Made by a program: the position numbers and the translations under genes. From the NCBI RefSeq assembly GCF_014356525.2, contig NC_052507.1, positions 62,002,295 through 62,066,294 on the forward strand: a stretch of DNA of 64,000 bases. Reading direction: 5' to 3'. Source of the stretch: Nilaparvata lugens. Taxonomy: Eukaryota; Arthropoda; Insecta; Hemiptera; Delphacidae. This document shows positions 20,951-30,773 of the stretch, in pieces (the first letter of the stretch is position 1; each line of letters opens with the position of its first letter). Under the pieces are notes generated by a model. That model had not been told where the DNA came from. It ran no database searches and saw only the letters and a program-made list of their open reading frames with translations.

Positions 20951-21134
20951 TTCTATAACTTGTTTTCATAAAATTTCAAAATCCATTTCTACCAAAACCC
21001 TGTCCATCCTGTTTTTTAAATTTAGTTTCATTTTATAATAAATTCTATAACTTGTTTCCATAAAATTTCAAAATCCACTTCTACAAAATCCCTGTCCATT
21101 CTGTTTTATAAATTTAGTTTCGTTTTATAATAAA
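20951..21134. repeat. 92-bp tandem duplication
   Basis: TTCTATAACTTGTTTTCATA and the following bases occur at 20951-21042 and again at 21043-21134 with a few substitutions, next to a GGT exon. Confidence 0.85.
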
Positions 21135-21152
21135 TTCTAGAACTTGGCTCAC

Positions 21153-21375
21153 CATATTCCAAAGGGTGTTCTTTTCCATTAAACATGTCCTGTGAGGCTG
21201 CCTTGGGTGCTGTTTCTTTAGCATTCAGTATGTACGACTTATTCCCACTCTGATGATAAATATTCATGACAAATCCGCCACCGATGCCCACCAAATCCAT
21301 ACGAACCACTCCATCACAGATTGTTGTGGCAATTGCAGCCTCGATTGCGTTGCCTCCTTTCTTTAAGATGTCCCT
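21153..21375 (-). CDS. Gamma-glutamyltransferase exon (upstream)
   Basis: The minus-strand exon encodes DILKKGGNAIEAAIATTICD, then GIGGGFVMNIY and LNAKETAPKAASQDMF. These are the GGNAVDAA, G.GGG.FM and ETAP..A..MF blocks of gamma-glutamyltransferases, near the N-terminus of the ectodomain. The donor is TATG|GTGAGC (ending at 21153) and the acceptor follows a pyrimidine-rich stretch ending TTTAAG near 21376. Exons for the signal anchor are not seen further upstream. Confidence 0.85.
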
Positions 21376-21569
21376 TAAACAGAAAACGTTTCCTCACCCT
21401 CCATTAATTCTTTAATAATTATTGTAACTGCAATATACAGAGTCACTTGCAATTTATAGAATAACATATCATCACTAAAATTAAACCGGTTGACTTTATT
21501 CTACAGAACAGTATAAGAACTTTTTATACTGTTTAGATAAATTAGAAAGTGTTATACTTCTCAAAGTGT
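21376..21569. other. GGT intron sequence
   Basis: AT-rich and non-coding. Nothing recognised. Confidence 0.4.
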
Positions 21570-22150
21570 TTGGATAAATTTTAGTGGAAACTGGAGTAGT
21601 CAGGTCTTTCCATACCTTAAAAGGAAACATTGAGCTTAACCATCTACTGAGCTTCTGCATTATCAATTCTATGGTAGGGATCGGTCTAGTATTCTCATTC
21701 ACAAATCAGCTGAAGACAATTTTCAATGCATTTTATGAGTCTTTCAAGTCTTTTCTTTTGAAAAGTAGGAAGCCCAACAATGACAAAATCAGTAAGATGA
21801 AACTATCGCCTCCTTCAAGTGGTCTGAGAAATGCGTCACTCATAGCTTACAATAAATACAAGAATTTTGGGTCAGAAAATGAAAAACTTAATTATCGGAA
21901 TTTGAGGAGAATCTATTGATCTGAATTGAAAGCATCTATACTGAATACCAATGTTAGGTTTATCGAGTCGGCAAGCAACAAATGCTCAGCTGCTTGGAAA
22001 ATCATTAGAAAAAGTTCAAATCCATATCAACAATGGAAAACATCAGTCTCTCCTGATGCGTTCAATAAATATATTTTAGAAGCAATACAGAAGATTAAGA
22101 TTAGTTGTAAAAACTCAGTCACAGAGACTTTGGTCTTTGTATTCTGGCGT
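21570..22150 (+). mobile_element. Non-LTR retrotransposon fragment (pre-RT region), tentative
   Basis: Two short frames (to 21919, then 21926 onward) read as Lys/Asn-rich helical sequence with LIAYNKYKNFGSENEKLNY, then a CSAAWKIIRKSS block and SPDAFNKYI. This pattern (a basic helical stretch, W..I then FN.YF-like) is what lies between endonuclease and RT in Jockey/CR1-like elements. No RT follows. Confidence 0.4.
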
Positions 22151-23365
22151 CAAGCTCCTTCAGTTTGTAAGTTGTCCACTCTGACGCTAGTTGTTTGTTA
22201 GTGCTGGTTGTCGTTTACACACTTTGTCTACTTCTAATTTTGTATATTTTAAGATGTGATTTTCTGATGTATTTTATCCATTTCATTGTTCTAGTAGTTT
22301 ATATTGCAGTTTTCGTCATATTCTACAATTATTCGAACAATTTTGCATTAGTTCTGTGTCATTTTTATTTTCAATACCTCAATCGGCCGGCCATTGGTGG
22401 GTAGGATCAAAAAACACTTCTGCTCTACCTTTCTTCCAAACAAGTTGCCTGGTCAAGGCTTCTTTTTTCATTTCTTCAAATATGTAGCAATTTTATCTTT
22501 TCACCCAAATTTAATGTTTTAAAGTGTTGTCCAAGTTCTTCTTGTCATTCTGTGCAAATAAGTTTCTCTGTGGGATTTTTTCTGTTCAAAATATATTCAT
22601 CATTCCAAAAGCTAACCTATTAGTGCTACTTCACCTTGTGCTCAACTTTAAAAATGCAGAACCAATTTTCCATGAACTCTATCATCAAAATTCAAATGTT
22701 TTCTGCCAGTCCACCCTGAATCCTGTGTATCCGCTCTGAGGTCATTCATCAGTCTTCGGCACTCTTCTTTTTGATCGATGGAGCTCATCTCATCGGTTGT
22801 CGGAGTTCTGCTTCATTGGTCTTTGGTGTCCTTCTCATTGGTCTCCCCTTCTCTCACTGATTGCATCCAAGGTGCCCTGCCGCCTGTCCAGGTCTGAGTC
22901 ACTGGTGTGTGTCTCATGCGCCCTCCCGGGAACAAGTTAGATGGCCTGACTTGCAACAATTGTTTATCAGATGAGTTTTTGTCACTTTTAATATTTTTAG
23001 TTTTATTCTTTGGCCCATTTTTCACAGAGGTATTTCTAAAATTCATATTTTAATTCTGTTTTCAAATTGCTACTTATTTGCTACATTGAAACTTCTACTT
23101 ACCTATTTTATGAGTCTCTTTCTCCTTTTACCACAACATTGGAAGTCTGTTGTGCAACAATTTTGCCACTTCAAGAATTTGAAGTCACATTTAGTAATTC
23201 TGTATATGTATGATTCTAGGAATTTTCAACGTTTTCACATTAATTATCAATCATTTTAAATCAGACAGTATAGCTGTCTTTGCTCTGTTCTACACATTAG
23301 CCAAGTTGCTTCTGGTGTACTCTCACGTCTATCCAATTTAATTGTTATAAAAAGTAAATTCGTAT
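22151..23365. other. Non-coding, nothing recognised
   Basis: T-rich sequence with only short open frames and no motif. A GC-richer patch at 22740-22940 is unexplained. Confidence 0.4.
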
Positions 23366-23605
23366 GGCTTTTGTTGGTCCCGAGTCCCTTGCGGGAAGGT
23401 CCCACCGCCTGAATATATGAATATATAATTATAGCCATCAATGGGCCTTACAACTGTCATACTTCAGCCGGGACCGACAATTTAACGTGCCCATCCGATA
23501 ACACGGGAGTGATCTGGTTATAAAACTTTTGGTTGTGAGAGGGTTCGAACCCAGGATCTCTATGCTGCTATACAAGCTCTCTATCCACTACACCACGGAT
23601 CACTC
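23366..23605 (-). repeat. tRNA-derived SINE
   Basis: Read from 23605 downward, the head has TGTAGTGGATAG (A-box-like) and GGTTCGAACCC (B box). The body has CCCGTGTTATCGG, CGTTAAATTGTCGGTCCCGG and GTGGGACC. The body phrase resembles one widespread in insect SINEs. The likely 3' end is near 23366. Confidence 0.7.
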
Positions 23606-25016
23606 TGAAGTATTGCTATGATTTGTTGGGACTTTATGAATTTATTGATGATCCATGGTTGATTCTAATCATCAATACCTACTGTGTAATATTTCTAGCC
23701 TTTTTAGTCACTCATTTTTTCAGGAACAATAATCTTAAGAATCAGTGAAAGAGAATTCACAGTCAATTGCTTACCTATTGGATTATTGACTTCATAAATA
23801 TGTTAACTCAGGACTATTAATTTTCTCAATTCAGTTATTGGTAGAAACCAAACCATCCAAGTTACATTCATCTATATTTTAAATTATATATTAATTTACA
23901 TTGGAAACTTATCCATAATCATTTTTGTATTATTACATTTCTTATATTCAGATTTTCACAAATGTAATATCCATTGTCTTATTGACATCTTTGAATTTTT
24001 CTGCAAGTATTTGTATTATTGTATCAGCCCTTTTTATATCTCCATCATCAATAAACATTTTGTCGTTTGTGAATTATTCTAAGCCTATGACAAAAAGGCA
24101 AAATGAAATCAGTCATTGTTTCTGTACAACTTTGTCTTTATTTAGAAAAAATCATTATCACAGGTATCAACTTAGAACTATTACATTTTTCAGGTTTACA
24201 GTTACAATTCTTTTTAAACATTCTAGCTTCCAGAGTTAATTACAATTTGTATAACAGTTGTAATTTCAATTTGGCACTTTGTTGGGTCTGTGGTACAAGA
24301 ACTAGACAAGTATTAGTTCTTTTAATTCTGTTTCTCACACCATACAGTCCACTCAAGTTAGGTTGGCTTTACGACCCAACCTGCCACGAGACTTATCATA
24401 AGTGTTTCGGTCCTCCTATTGGCCGGATCAAGGCCATTGACCTATTGGAACACGGGCAAAACCTCTTTATTGTCAATTTTGAAAACCTCTGTCAGATCAG
24501 GTTATTTTTGCCCACTGTAGGTAGGTTATCTTTGTAGTGTCCCAGTCTTACTATTTACCTAGCATAATCAGTCTAAGCACTATAATAATAAATGTACTTT
24601 GTCATTTTCAGAATTAAGGTGTTCTTGCTGATTCTCATGACAGACTGCTGCGCCAGTTTGAGACAGCTTTTTGTGCCGACCCTGTACTTCCATGGATTCC
24701 ACTCTGCTCAGAAAAGCATTGAGTCAGCTCATTGTCTGCACTAGTGTGTGCGCCTTTCTCTTACCTGGATCCACTGGAAATCGACGTGAATATATCTGTG
24801 TTGTTCAATATTTTTTCTGTGATTATTGTCATCTACATAGAATTATTAAATTTTACTATTTCTGTATTTTTTCATGATGGAGATCTAGAGTCATTTGCCA
24901 GTATTGGTACTCATATTCTAGTAATCTGAATTCCACCACGATTTTATTGATCTACTTGAGATCTTTTGCTATCAATAGTAATTTTATTGTATTCTTTGAA
25001 TTTTGTAAAATCAATC
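23606..25016. other. Probable LTR/leader region of the BEL/Pao element (unresolved)
   Basis: No gene. It lies directly upstream of the BEL gag, so the 5' LTR and primer site should be here, but I could not fix LTR ends or a primer-binding site. A GC-richer block at 24340-24440 may be the leader. Confidence 0.35.
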
Positions 25017-26335
25017 ATGAATGATCAAGCTGATCCTGTTGCCAATGTGGCAGACATTCAATCAATTGAAGATCATGCTCAACCAATTCAAGTTGCTCAA
25101 GCACCTCACCTTAGACCTTTGAATGTAATTGATGGTCAACTTGACCTCATCCTTAATGATTGCAATCTATGTGATGTACAAAATCAAGATTGCTATTTTG
25201 CTATTGAACATCTAAAAAATGAAGTAACTTTTCTCAAAGAGAGGTATCATGCATGTCTTGAAAGAGTAGAATCATTGAATATTGAATTGGATTTTAATTT
25301 AACTCATACCATTTGTACAAAATTCACTAATCTTTTTTCGAGAATATCTTCTGTCATGCGTAACTTTGAATGTGAGAACAACTTACTTTCTCATGCCCTA
25401 AATTCTAATGTGCAACCACATCCCGTGACGTACCAAGCATTCAGCACTCATCTTCCTGATATTCCAATTCCTACTTTTGATGGAAGTTTTTTTGACCAAT
25501 GGTTGAATTTCAAATCGACCTTCACTAGTTTGATCATTAATAATAAGTTGTTGGACAATACCCTCAGGTACCATTACCTCCATCAAGTCCTGTCAGGTGA
25601 AGCTCTCAATCGAATTGCAAACTCTCCTTCTGGGAATTTTTCTGTAGCTTGGGATTTACTTACACAACAGTATGATAATTCGTTGCTTATCACTGAAACC
25701 CACATCTCTGCTATTTTGAACCCACCCAAATTGGATAGCCACTCAGCACAATCCTGGTGTATTTTCATAGACAATCAAAAAACTAACATTTCTGCCCTCG
25801 AAAACTTGTCACTTGATATTCCTGTCAAAGATCTAATTTTCATGTCAGTTACTGTCTCACGTTTTGACACTTCCATCATAAGGGATTGGGAGTGTTTTGT
25901 TTCTACTAAAAAACAATTGAATATTTCTCATCTTTGGGATTTTCTTGAATCGCAACATAAGTTTTCTCATGCTGTCTCATTTGCTAATAACAATGCCTCT
26001 CAAATCAATTCGCGCAACAATGTAACTAATCAACATTCTGCTGTTAAGCCCCCCATGCAATCTAAATTTGGAAATGCTAATTTCAAGTCCAATTCGAACC
26101 AACCCACCATGTTCAATAGGTCTACCAGCTGTTTATTTTGTCAGAGTACCACATAATGTTTTCAATTGCAACATATTTTAGAATATTCCAACTTCAGAAC
26201 GTGCTCAAGCTGTCCGTCAGGAGCAACTTTGTTTCAACTGCTTACGTCCATGGTCCACTTCACATCGTTGTACTGGTAGCTGCCATACTCGCCAGAAAGC
26301 TCATCATTCAATGCTCAGCTACCGCTCAGCAGTGC
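25017..26335 (+). pseudogene. BEL/Pao retrotransposon gag (truncated)
   Basis: The start is the ATG at 25017 (MNDQADPVANVADIQ). The protein has an N-terminal helical region and then the characteristic capsid block: LPDIPIPTFDGSFFDQWLNF, HYLHQVLSGEALNRI and WDLLTQQYDN. A zinc knuckle begins (CLFCQ) just before a stop at 26154-26156. The rest of the knuckle region (CFNCLRP, H..C.....C, HHSML) continues in another frame to about 26335, so there is a frameshift. Beyond that, sequence of a different LTR element begins; protease and pol are not found anywhere downstream. Gag packages the RNA into particles. Confidence 0.85.
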
Positions 26336-27988
26336 CGCGCATCCTTACCCCCTTCCTCTCGGCTACTGAGGGAGGCTCGTGAAGGGCTAGTAGGAGCCCA
26401 GTATAGTGCGGGTGTCCAGTGCGAGCAGTCGGCAGAGAGGGTGAAGAAAGCAGCACGCAGCTAGCAACATAGTACAGCTCGAATCCTGAGTGTACTCCGA
26501 CTCCTTCAACTACAAGGAGTTGTGTCTGAGGTTAACGGGAGTTAATCAAAGACACTGGAAGCTCTGAGATTCAGCACTCAAATCAGGCGAGTGTTGTTCG
26601 ACCACTTTGACAACTTTTGGCAGCAATCTGCCTGTTTCAACCAGTAACAACAAGTCAGGTTTTGGCTAAAACCTGACTGGACCCTCGTACATCATCGTGA
26701 GGGCCAGGAAAGGTAAGAGGACCTCGAATAAGGCTCAGGGAGGCCTTTCTTGACCTCGAGACGTGACCCTGCTCCCAGGGAATAGCCGGTGCCTGAGGTT
26801 AGGGACCTGGTGACCAGCAGCGACGGCGAGTGTAAGAGACTTTCCTACCTTGCTATTTCCAATAGGATAAGCAAGAAGACCTCGAGTAAGGCTTGGGAAG
26901 GCCTTTTTCGACCCGACACACGAACCTGGCCCCAGGAAATAGCCAGTGCCCGAGGTTAAGGACCTGGTGACCAGCAGCAACAGCGAGTGTAAGGGACTTT
27001 CCTACCTTGCTATTTCCAATGGGAAAATCAAGAAGACCTCGAGTAAGGCATGGGAAGGCCTTTCTCGACCCTGACACATGAACCTAGCCCCAGGAAAAAG
27101 CTGGTGCTCGAGGTTGAGGACCCAGTGACCGACAGTGACAATGAGTGTAAGGGCTCTCATACCTTGCCATTTCCAATAGGAAAAGCAAGAGGACCTCGAG
27201 TAAGGCTTGTGAAGGCCTTTCGCGATTCAGAGACACAATCCTGACCCCAGGGAATAGCCGGTGCCCGAGGTTAGGGACCCGGTGACCAGAGGTGAAGCCT
27301 GGTGCAAGGGCTCTCATACCTTGCTATTCATCCTAGAACATCAAGAGGACCTCGAGTAAGGCTTGAGAAGGCCTTTCTCGACTCCGAGACACGATCCTGG
27401 CCCCAGGAAATGCCAGTGCCCGAGTTTAGGGACCTGGTGACCAGTTGTGACGCTCGGTGCAAGGGCTCCCATAGCTTGCTATTTTGTCTTCCAATAGCAA
27501 GAGGTCCTCAAAGAAGGCTTAGGAAGGCCTTTCACGACCTCGTGATGCAATCCTGGCCACAGGAAATAGCCGGTGCCCGAGGTTAGGAACCCAGTGACCG
27601 ACTACAACAACCCGTTCTGAGGCTCTTGAACCCTGCTTTTTCTGATCCTAATAGCAGAAGGACATCTAGTGGCAATCAGAAATGTTACTCCAGTAACAGA
27701 GACCCCCCTCACGGCAGACACCAGATCGTTCCTGTTCCTCTCACTCCAACCCAACCCTGTTAGGCAGTGCAAAAGCACGGCCCCTCTTACCTAAAAGAGG
27801 GAAGTATTTCTCCAAGGTGCTCAAGACCCTGTTTCAACCCCCAACCCAAACGAGGGTGGTTGACGGACGCCCCACCAAGTCTCCCGTCCCCTGCTGCGGC
27901 CCACCCCAGTCGCCAACTGAGTCTAGCTGGCCCAGAGCGACACTGGGGATTCTGGTAGAAGGTGTGAGCAAAAATCTACTCAGAAGAT
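26336..27988 (+). mobile_element. 5' LTR/leader of a second LTR retroelement, inserted in the BEL element
   Basis: Base composition changes abruptly to GC-rich at about 26336. The region ends in CTACTCAGAAGAT immediately before the primer-binding site, so its right edge is the LTR end. The left edge is only inferred. A ~157-bp repeat array fills 26715-27650. No matching 3' LTR was found within the window, although the phrase GCAGTGC..AAGCACGGC (27760) is related to the minisatellite at 33.1 kb. Confidence 0.6.
26715..27650 (+). repeat. ~157-bp tandem repeat array, six units
   Basis: Units start near 26717, 26877, 27034, 27192, 27348 and 27504 with GACCTCGAGTAAGGCTTG, then GGAAGGCCTTTC, AGGAAATAGCCGGTGCCCGA, GGGACCTGGTGACCAG and CTTGCTATTTCCAATAGG. 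Open frames across it on both strands are periodic artefacts. Confidence 0.9.
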
Positions 27989-28006
27989 TGGCGCCCAACG
28001 TGGGGC
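27989..28006 (+). promoter_or_regulatory. Primer-binding site complementary to tRNA-Lys
   Basis: TGGCGCCCAACGTGGGGC is the perfect complement of the 3' 18 nucleotides (including CCA) of a lysine tRNA. It directly follows the LTR end. Confidence 0.92.
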
Positions 28007-28064
28007 CCGAACCCATGACCCTGAGATTAAGAGTCTCATGCTCTACCAACTGAGCTAGCCGGGC
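27992..28064 (-). tRNA. Complete tRNA-Lys(CTT)-like sequence fused to the primer site
   Basis: On the minus strand a full 73-nt tRNA folds: acceptor GCCCGGC/GTTGGGC, D arm, anticodon stem TGAGA/TCTCA with loop CTCTTAA (anticodon CTT, Lys), and T arm ATGGG-TTCGGGC-CCCAC. The base at position 58 is G instead of the near-invariant A, and position 49/65 is an A-C mismatch. Genomic CCA follows the 3' end (complement at 27989-27991), which eukaryotic tRNA genes lack. Because it is continuous with the primer-binding site, the likeliest origin is reverse transcription of the whole primer tRNA, so it is probably not a working gene. Confidence 0.85.
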
Positions 28065-28167
28065 CAGAGCAACACTGGGAATTCTAGTAGAAGAAGGTGT
28101 GGGCAAAAATCTACTCAGAAGATTGGCACATGAACGTGGGGCTAAAGGTAGGAGGAGAAGAACAGCA

Positions 28168-29652
28168 ATGAGTGCTGAAGAGAGGAGTAATTGCAGAAGT
28201 GAGGAAGGCGTCAAGGAGGATGCAGAAGACAACATCAGGGATCCAAGAGTGGCCTGGATTTACAGGCTTCATAGGGATGAAGCAGTGAAATTCTTGGCCA
28301 CGGCAGGGCTACCTACAACTGGAACCATGGCCGAGCTCAGGAGAGCTCTTGTCGAAAACCACCTGAGTACAATGGTGGAGGCCGCCGGTCTAAACAGGAT
28401 CGGTGGCGGAGCTGGCACAGGTCAGGAAGAGGAAGGACCTGCAGCTTTGTGGCCACCAGTCACAGAGGCCACTACATTTTCCAGACTGGAAGAAATACCC
28501 AAGGAGATGTCTCCAGAGTTTGATGGCGACTCCAGCAACTCCTGGGTGTACAGAGTGCATGATCAGGGCTTTATTGATCTACTAATCGACTCAGTGCTGA
28601 CAGATGACACAAGTACGAGCCTGAGGAGGGCTCTACTGGAGCAACGACTGCAGATTGTTGAAATGCTTCCTGTTTTGAATAATGGGGAGGAGGTGCTTCG
28701 ATGAGGAGCACGGAGGCCAGCACCAGTTAGGAAGGAGGCAACTGCGGAGACACTATATCATGCAGAGCCTGCACTGGTGAGGCCAGAGATGCCGGAGAGG
28801 CATAATAACATGCCTAGGCATGTATTGAGGTCACCTACCAGACCAGCGGTGCCTGCTACATCCTTTATAAACCCGGGTGCTGTGTGTGACAATGTTCGAG
28901 GGTGGTGGCTCTCATATGATGGGAGTGGAGATGCTCCAAGGTTTATGTAGCGGCTTGAGGAGCTGCAACAAGCATATGGCTTGTCTGGCAGACAGTTATT
29001 TCCAGCGTTGCCTGAAATGTTAGCGGGGAAATGTTCCTTATGGATGAGGAATAGAAGAGAACAGTGGAGACACTGGGACGATTTCCTCAGAGACTTCCGG
29101 TCTCGTTACTATCCACCTACTTATGAAGAGGATCTTGAGAATGAAATTCTCGACAGGCGGCAGAGAGAAGGCGAGCTCATAGACAACAATGTTGAGGAGC
29201 TGCTAACGCTGATGAGAAGAAGAGGTGGTTTTCCTGAGAGGAGCCAGGTACACAGATTGTACAAAAATCTTTTACCATGCTACAAGATCTACATCAGGGA
29301 GGCTGAAGTGTACTCCATCGACGACTTGCTACACTCAGCGAGACAATATGAACGGATTAAGTTCGAGGAGAAGAACGCTCAACAGAGACAACGAGCCATG
29401 AAGCAGGAGGAGGTGATGAAGCAGACGAAGCCTCGACAGGATACTACTACTACACAGCGTTGGAGTGAACAACCTCCAGAAGGCCCCTTGTGTTGGCAGT
29501 GCAAGAAGGTGGGACACTGGAGACCAGAGTGTCCGGAGGTTTCACTCTGCTCAAAGTGCGGAAGCCACGACCAAATTTTTCATGTGAGAGAGTGCAGAAG
29601 AAGACTTCTGATAAAACAGCTGTGGTTGAAACGAGGCTTCAAATCCAGCTAG
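28168..29652 (+). pseudogene. LTR retroelement gag with two in-frame stops
   Basis: The start is taken as the ATG at 28168; the open frame before it crosses the primer site and cannot be coding. A single frame runs to 29652 but is interrupted by TGA (28702-28704) and TAG (28948-28950). The N-terminal part is a matrix-like helical region (LHRDEAVKFLATAGLPTTGT, LRRALVE repeated at two places). The capsid-like part has WMRNRREQWRHWDDFLRDFR, RYYPPTYEEDLENEIL and a VEELLTLMRR block. Two zinc knuckles end it: CWQCKKVGHWRPEC and CSKCGSHDQIFHVREC. This is a gypsy-type or related gag; compare the ARC-like capsid fold. Confidence 0.85.
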
Positions 29653-29998
29653 AGCTGGAGCTTCAGGATGACAGCCGTCTCTTCACTACAGTGGAAATAG
29701 AGACAGACAGTATAGTGCTCTTCTCGACACCGGAGAAGAGTCCAACTATATTAGCTCTAAAGCTTTTAATAGTTTGGAAGCAGTGGAACGAGAGCCTGTG
29801 CAGCGCGGCGCTGCTATGGCTAACGGAGCGGCTGCACGTCTGCGAGGTGGTGTTAAAATCAACCTGAAAATCGGCAGAATATCCCTATCAACAACACTCA
29901 CAATAATGGATGGGCTTTCTCCAGATATTCTGCTTGGTATGGAGTTTCTTCGTGAGCACCGGGTGAAAATAGACCCCTATTCCCGGTCAGTGGAATAG
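29650..29998 (+). pseudogene. Retropepsin (aspartic protease) remnant
   Basis: In the +1 frame relative to gag, ALLDTGEESNYIS (Asp at 29726) is the catalytic Asp-Thr-Gly block. Downstream, LSPDILLGMEFLREHRVKID is the ILG.DFL block near the protease C-terminus. A stop lies upstream in this frame, so it would need frameshifting from gag and is partly broken. The gene then stops at 29998 without continuing into RT. Confidence 0.8.
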
Positions 29999-30023
29999 GA
30001 TCCTCATCTCGTCAAAGCACACA

Positions 30024-30773
30024 TTGGAGACAATATTTCCACTCCAAAGGTGGGGAAGGGAGCCGTCAACTCGAGGCTGGTTACTGTTAAAGCACAGCCT
30101 GACATATGGAGGTCAAGGAAGCCACCTGGAGAAGCATGAGAAGAAGAAATTTCCTCAAGTCCATGAAGACGTAGGAGCCGTGTGGAAGACTGGAAAAGAG
30201 GAATTTATTTCTCAGAAAATTTCTCCAGCCCGTGGAAAGTTCATTTGCTGGCACTGTAAACGAGCTGGGCACTGGAGGTTCAACTGTCCGGAAAAGCTGT
30301 ACCGGAGGCGGAAGAAGGAGGATAATTTTCAGCAAGGAGCTGGAGATAATCGTCGAGCAGCGCAGTCTAGAAGACTGCCGGTGCTGGAAACTACACAGAA
30401 AGTAGTTTCAGATATTGGAGACGAGAATTATAATGCCAACCGGTATTATAATTGGAAAAAGAGGACGATGAAGGTGAACTCTGGACAGCTAGTCCACAGG
30501 AATGAGTGTCACCTGTCCTCGAGTGCTGATCAGCTTGCCGCGAAGTTAGCGCCGGAATTTTCTGGCCTCTATGAGGTCGAGAAAATGTTGAGTGCCGGTA
30601 AGAAGTTTATTGTGCACGAGGAAGGCATCAAGCTCCAGCCACACCTGCCCGATAATGAGGAAGAGGATGGTGATGGAGAAGTTGCGAAAAGGTTGACGGA
30701 ATTCGAGCGGATGGACAGCAGGAGGCTGAGCGAGTCTATAGAGGGTCGCTGCCTATCACAAAATTCATTATAA
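30024..30773 (+). pseudogene. Zinc knuckle plus integrase-C-terminus-like fusion
   Basis: A 249-aa open frame. Residues about 76-90 form another zinc knuckle (CWHCKRAGHWRFNC), giving a third knuckle in the element. The C-terminal half has GQLVHRNECHLSSSADQLAA, then KLAPEFSGLYEVEKMLSAGK, resembling the tail after the retroviral integrase core (V..R.H.LS......KLAP...GPY.V). RT, RNase H and the DDE core are absent between protease and this tail. The element is therefore internally deleted and non-autonomous. The ORF being open may only mean recent rearrangement. Confidence 0.6.

Larger units (their letters stand above)
19744..21152. other. GGT intron with MITE, Helitron-like copy and tandem repeat
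   Basis: No exon seen. It contains the MITE at 20032-20218, a Helitron-like repeat at about 20555-20830 and the 92-bp tandem duplication at 20951-21134. Confidence 0.6.
27910..28142 (+). repeat. Tandem duplication of LTR end plus primer site, separated by the tRNA
   Basis: The stretch CCAGAGCGACACTGGGGATT...AAAATCTACTCAGAAGAT (27930-27988) recurs at about 28064-28123 with small changes. It is again followed by a primer-site-like TGGCACATGAACGTGGGGC (28124-28142). The first copy is also preceded by CCAACTGAG, matching the tRNA 5' region, so the repeated unit is tRNA(rc)-LTR end-primer site. Confidence 0.8.

Noticed and set aside
26735..27586. ORFs across the 157-bp array on both strands
   Set aside because: Periodic translations of a tandem repeat inside an LTR/leader.
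27992..28064. Functional tRNA-Lys gene
   Set aside because: CCA is genomic, it is fused to a primer-binding site, A58 is changed and there is no poly-T terminator directly after its 3' end.
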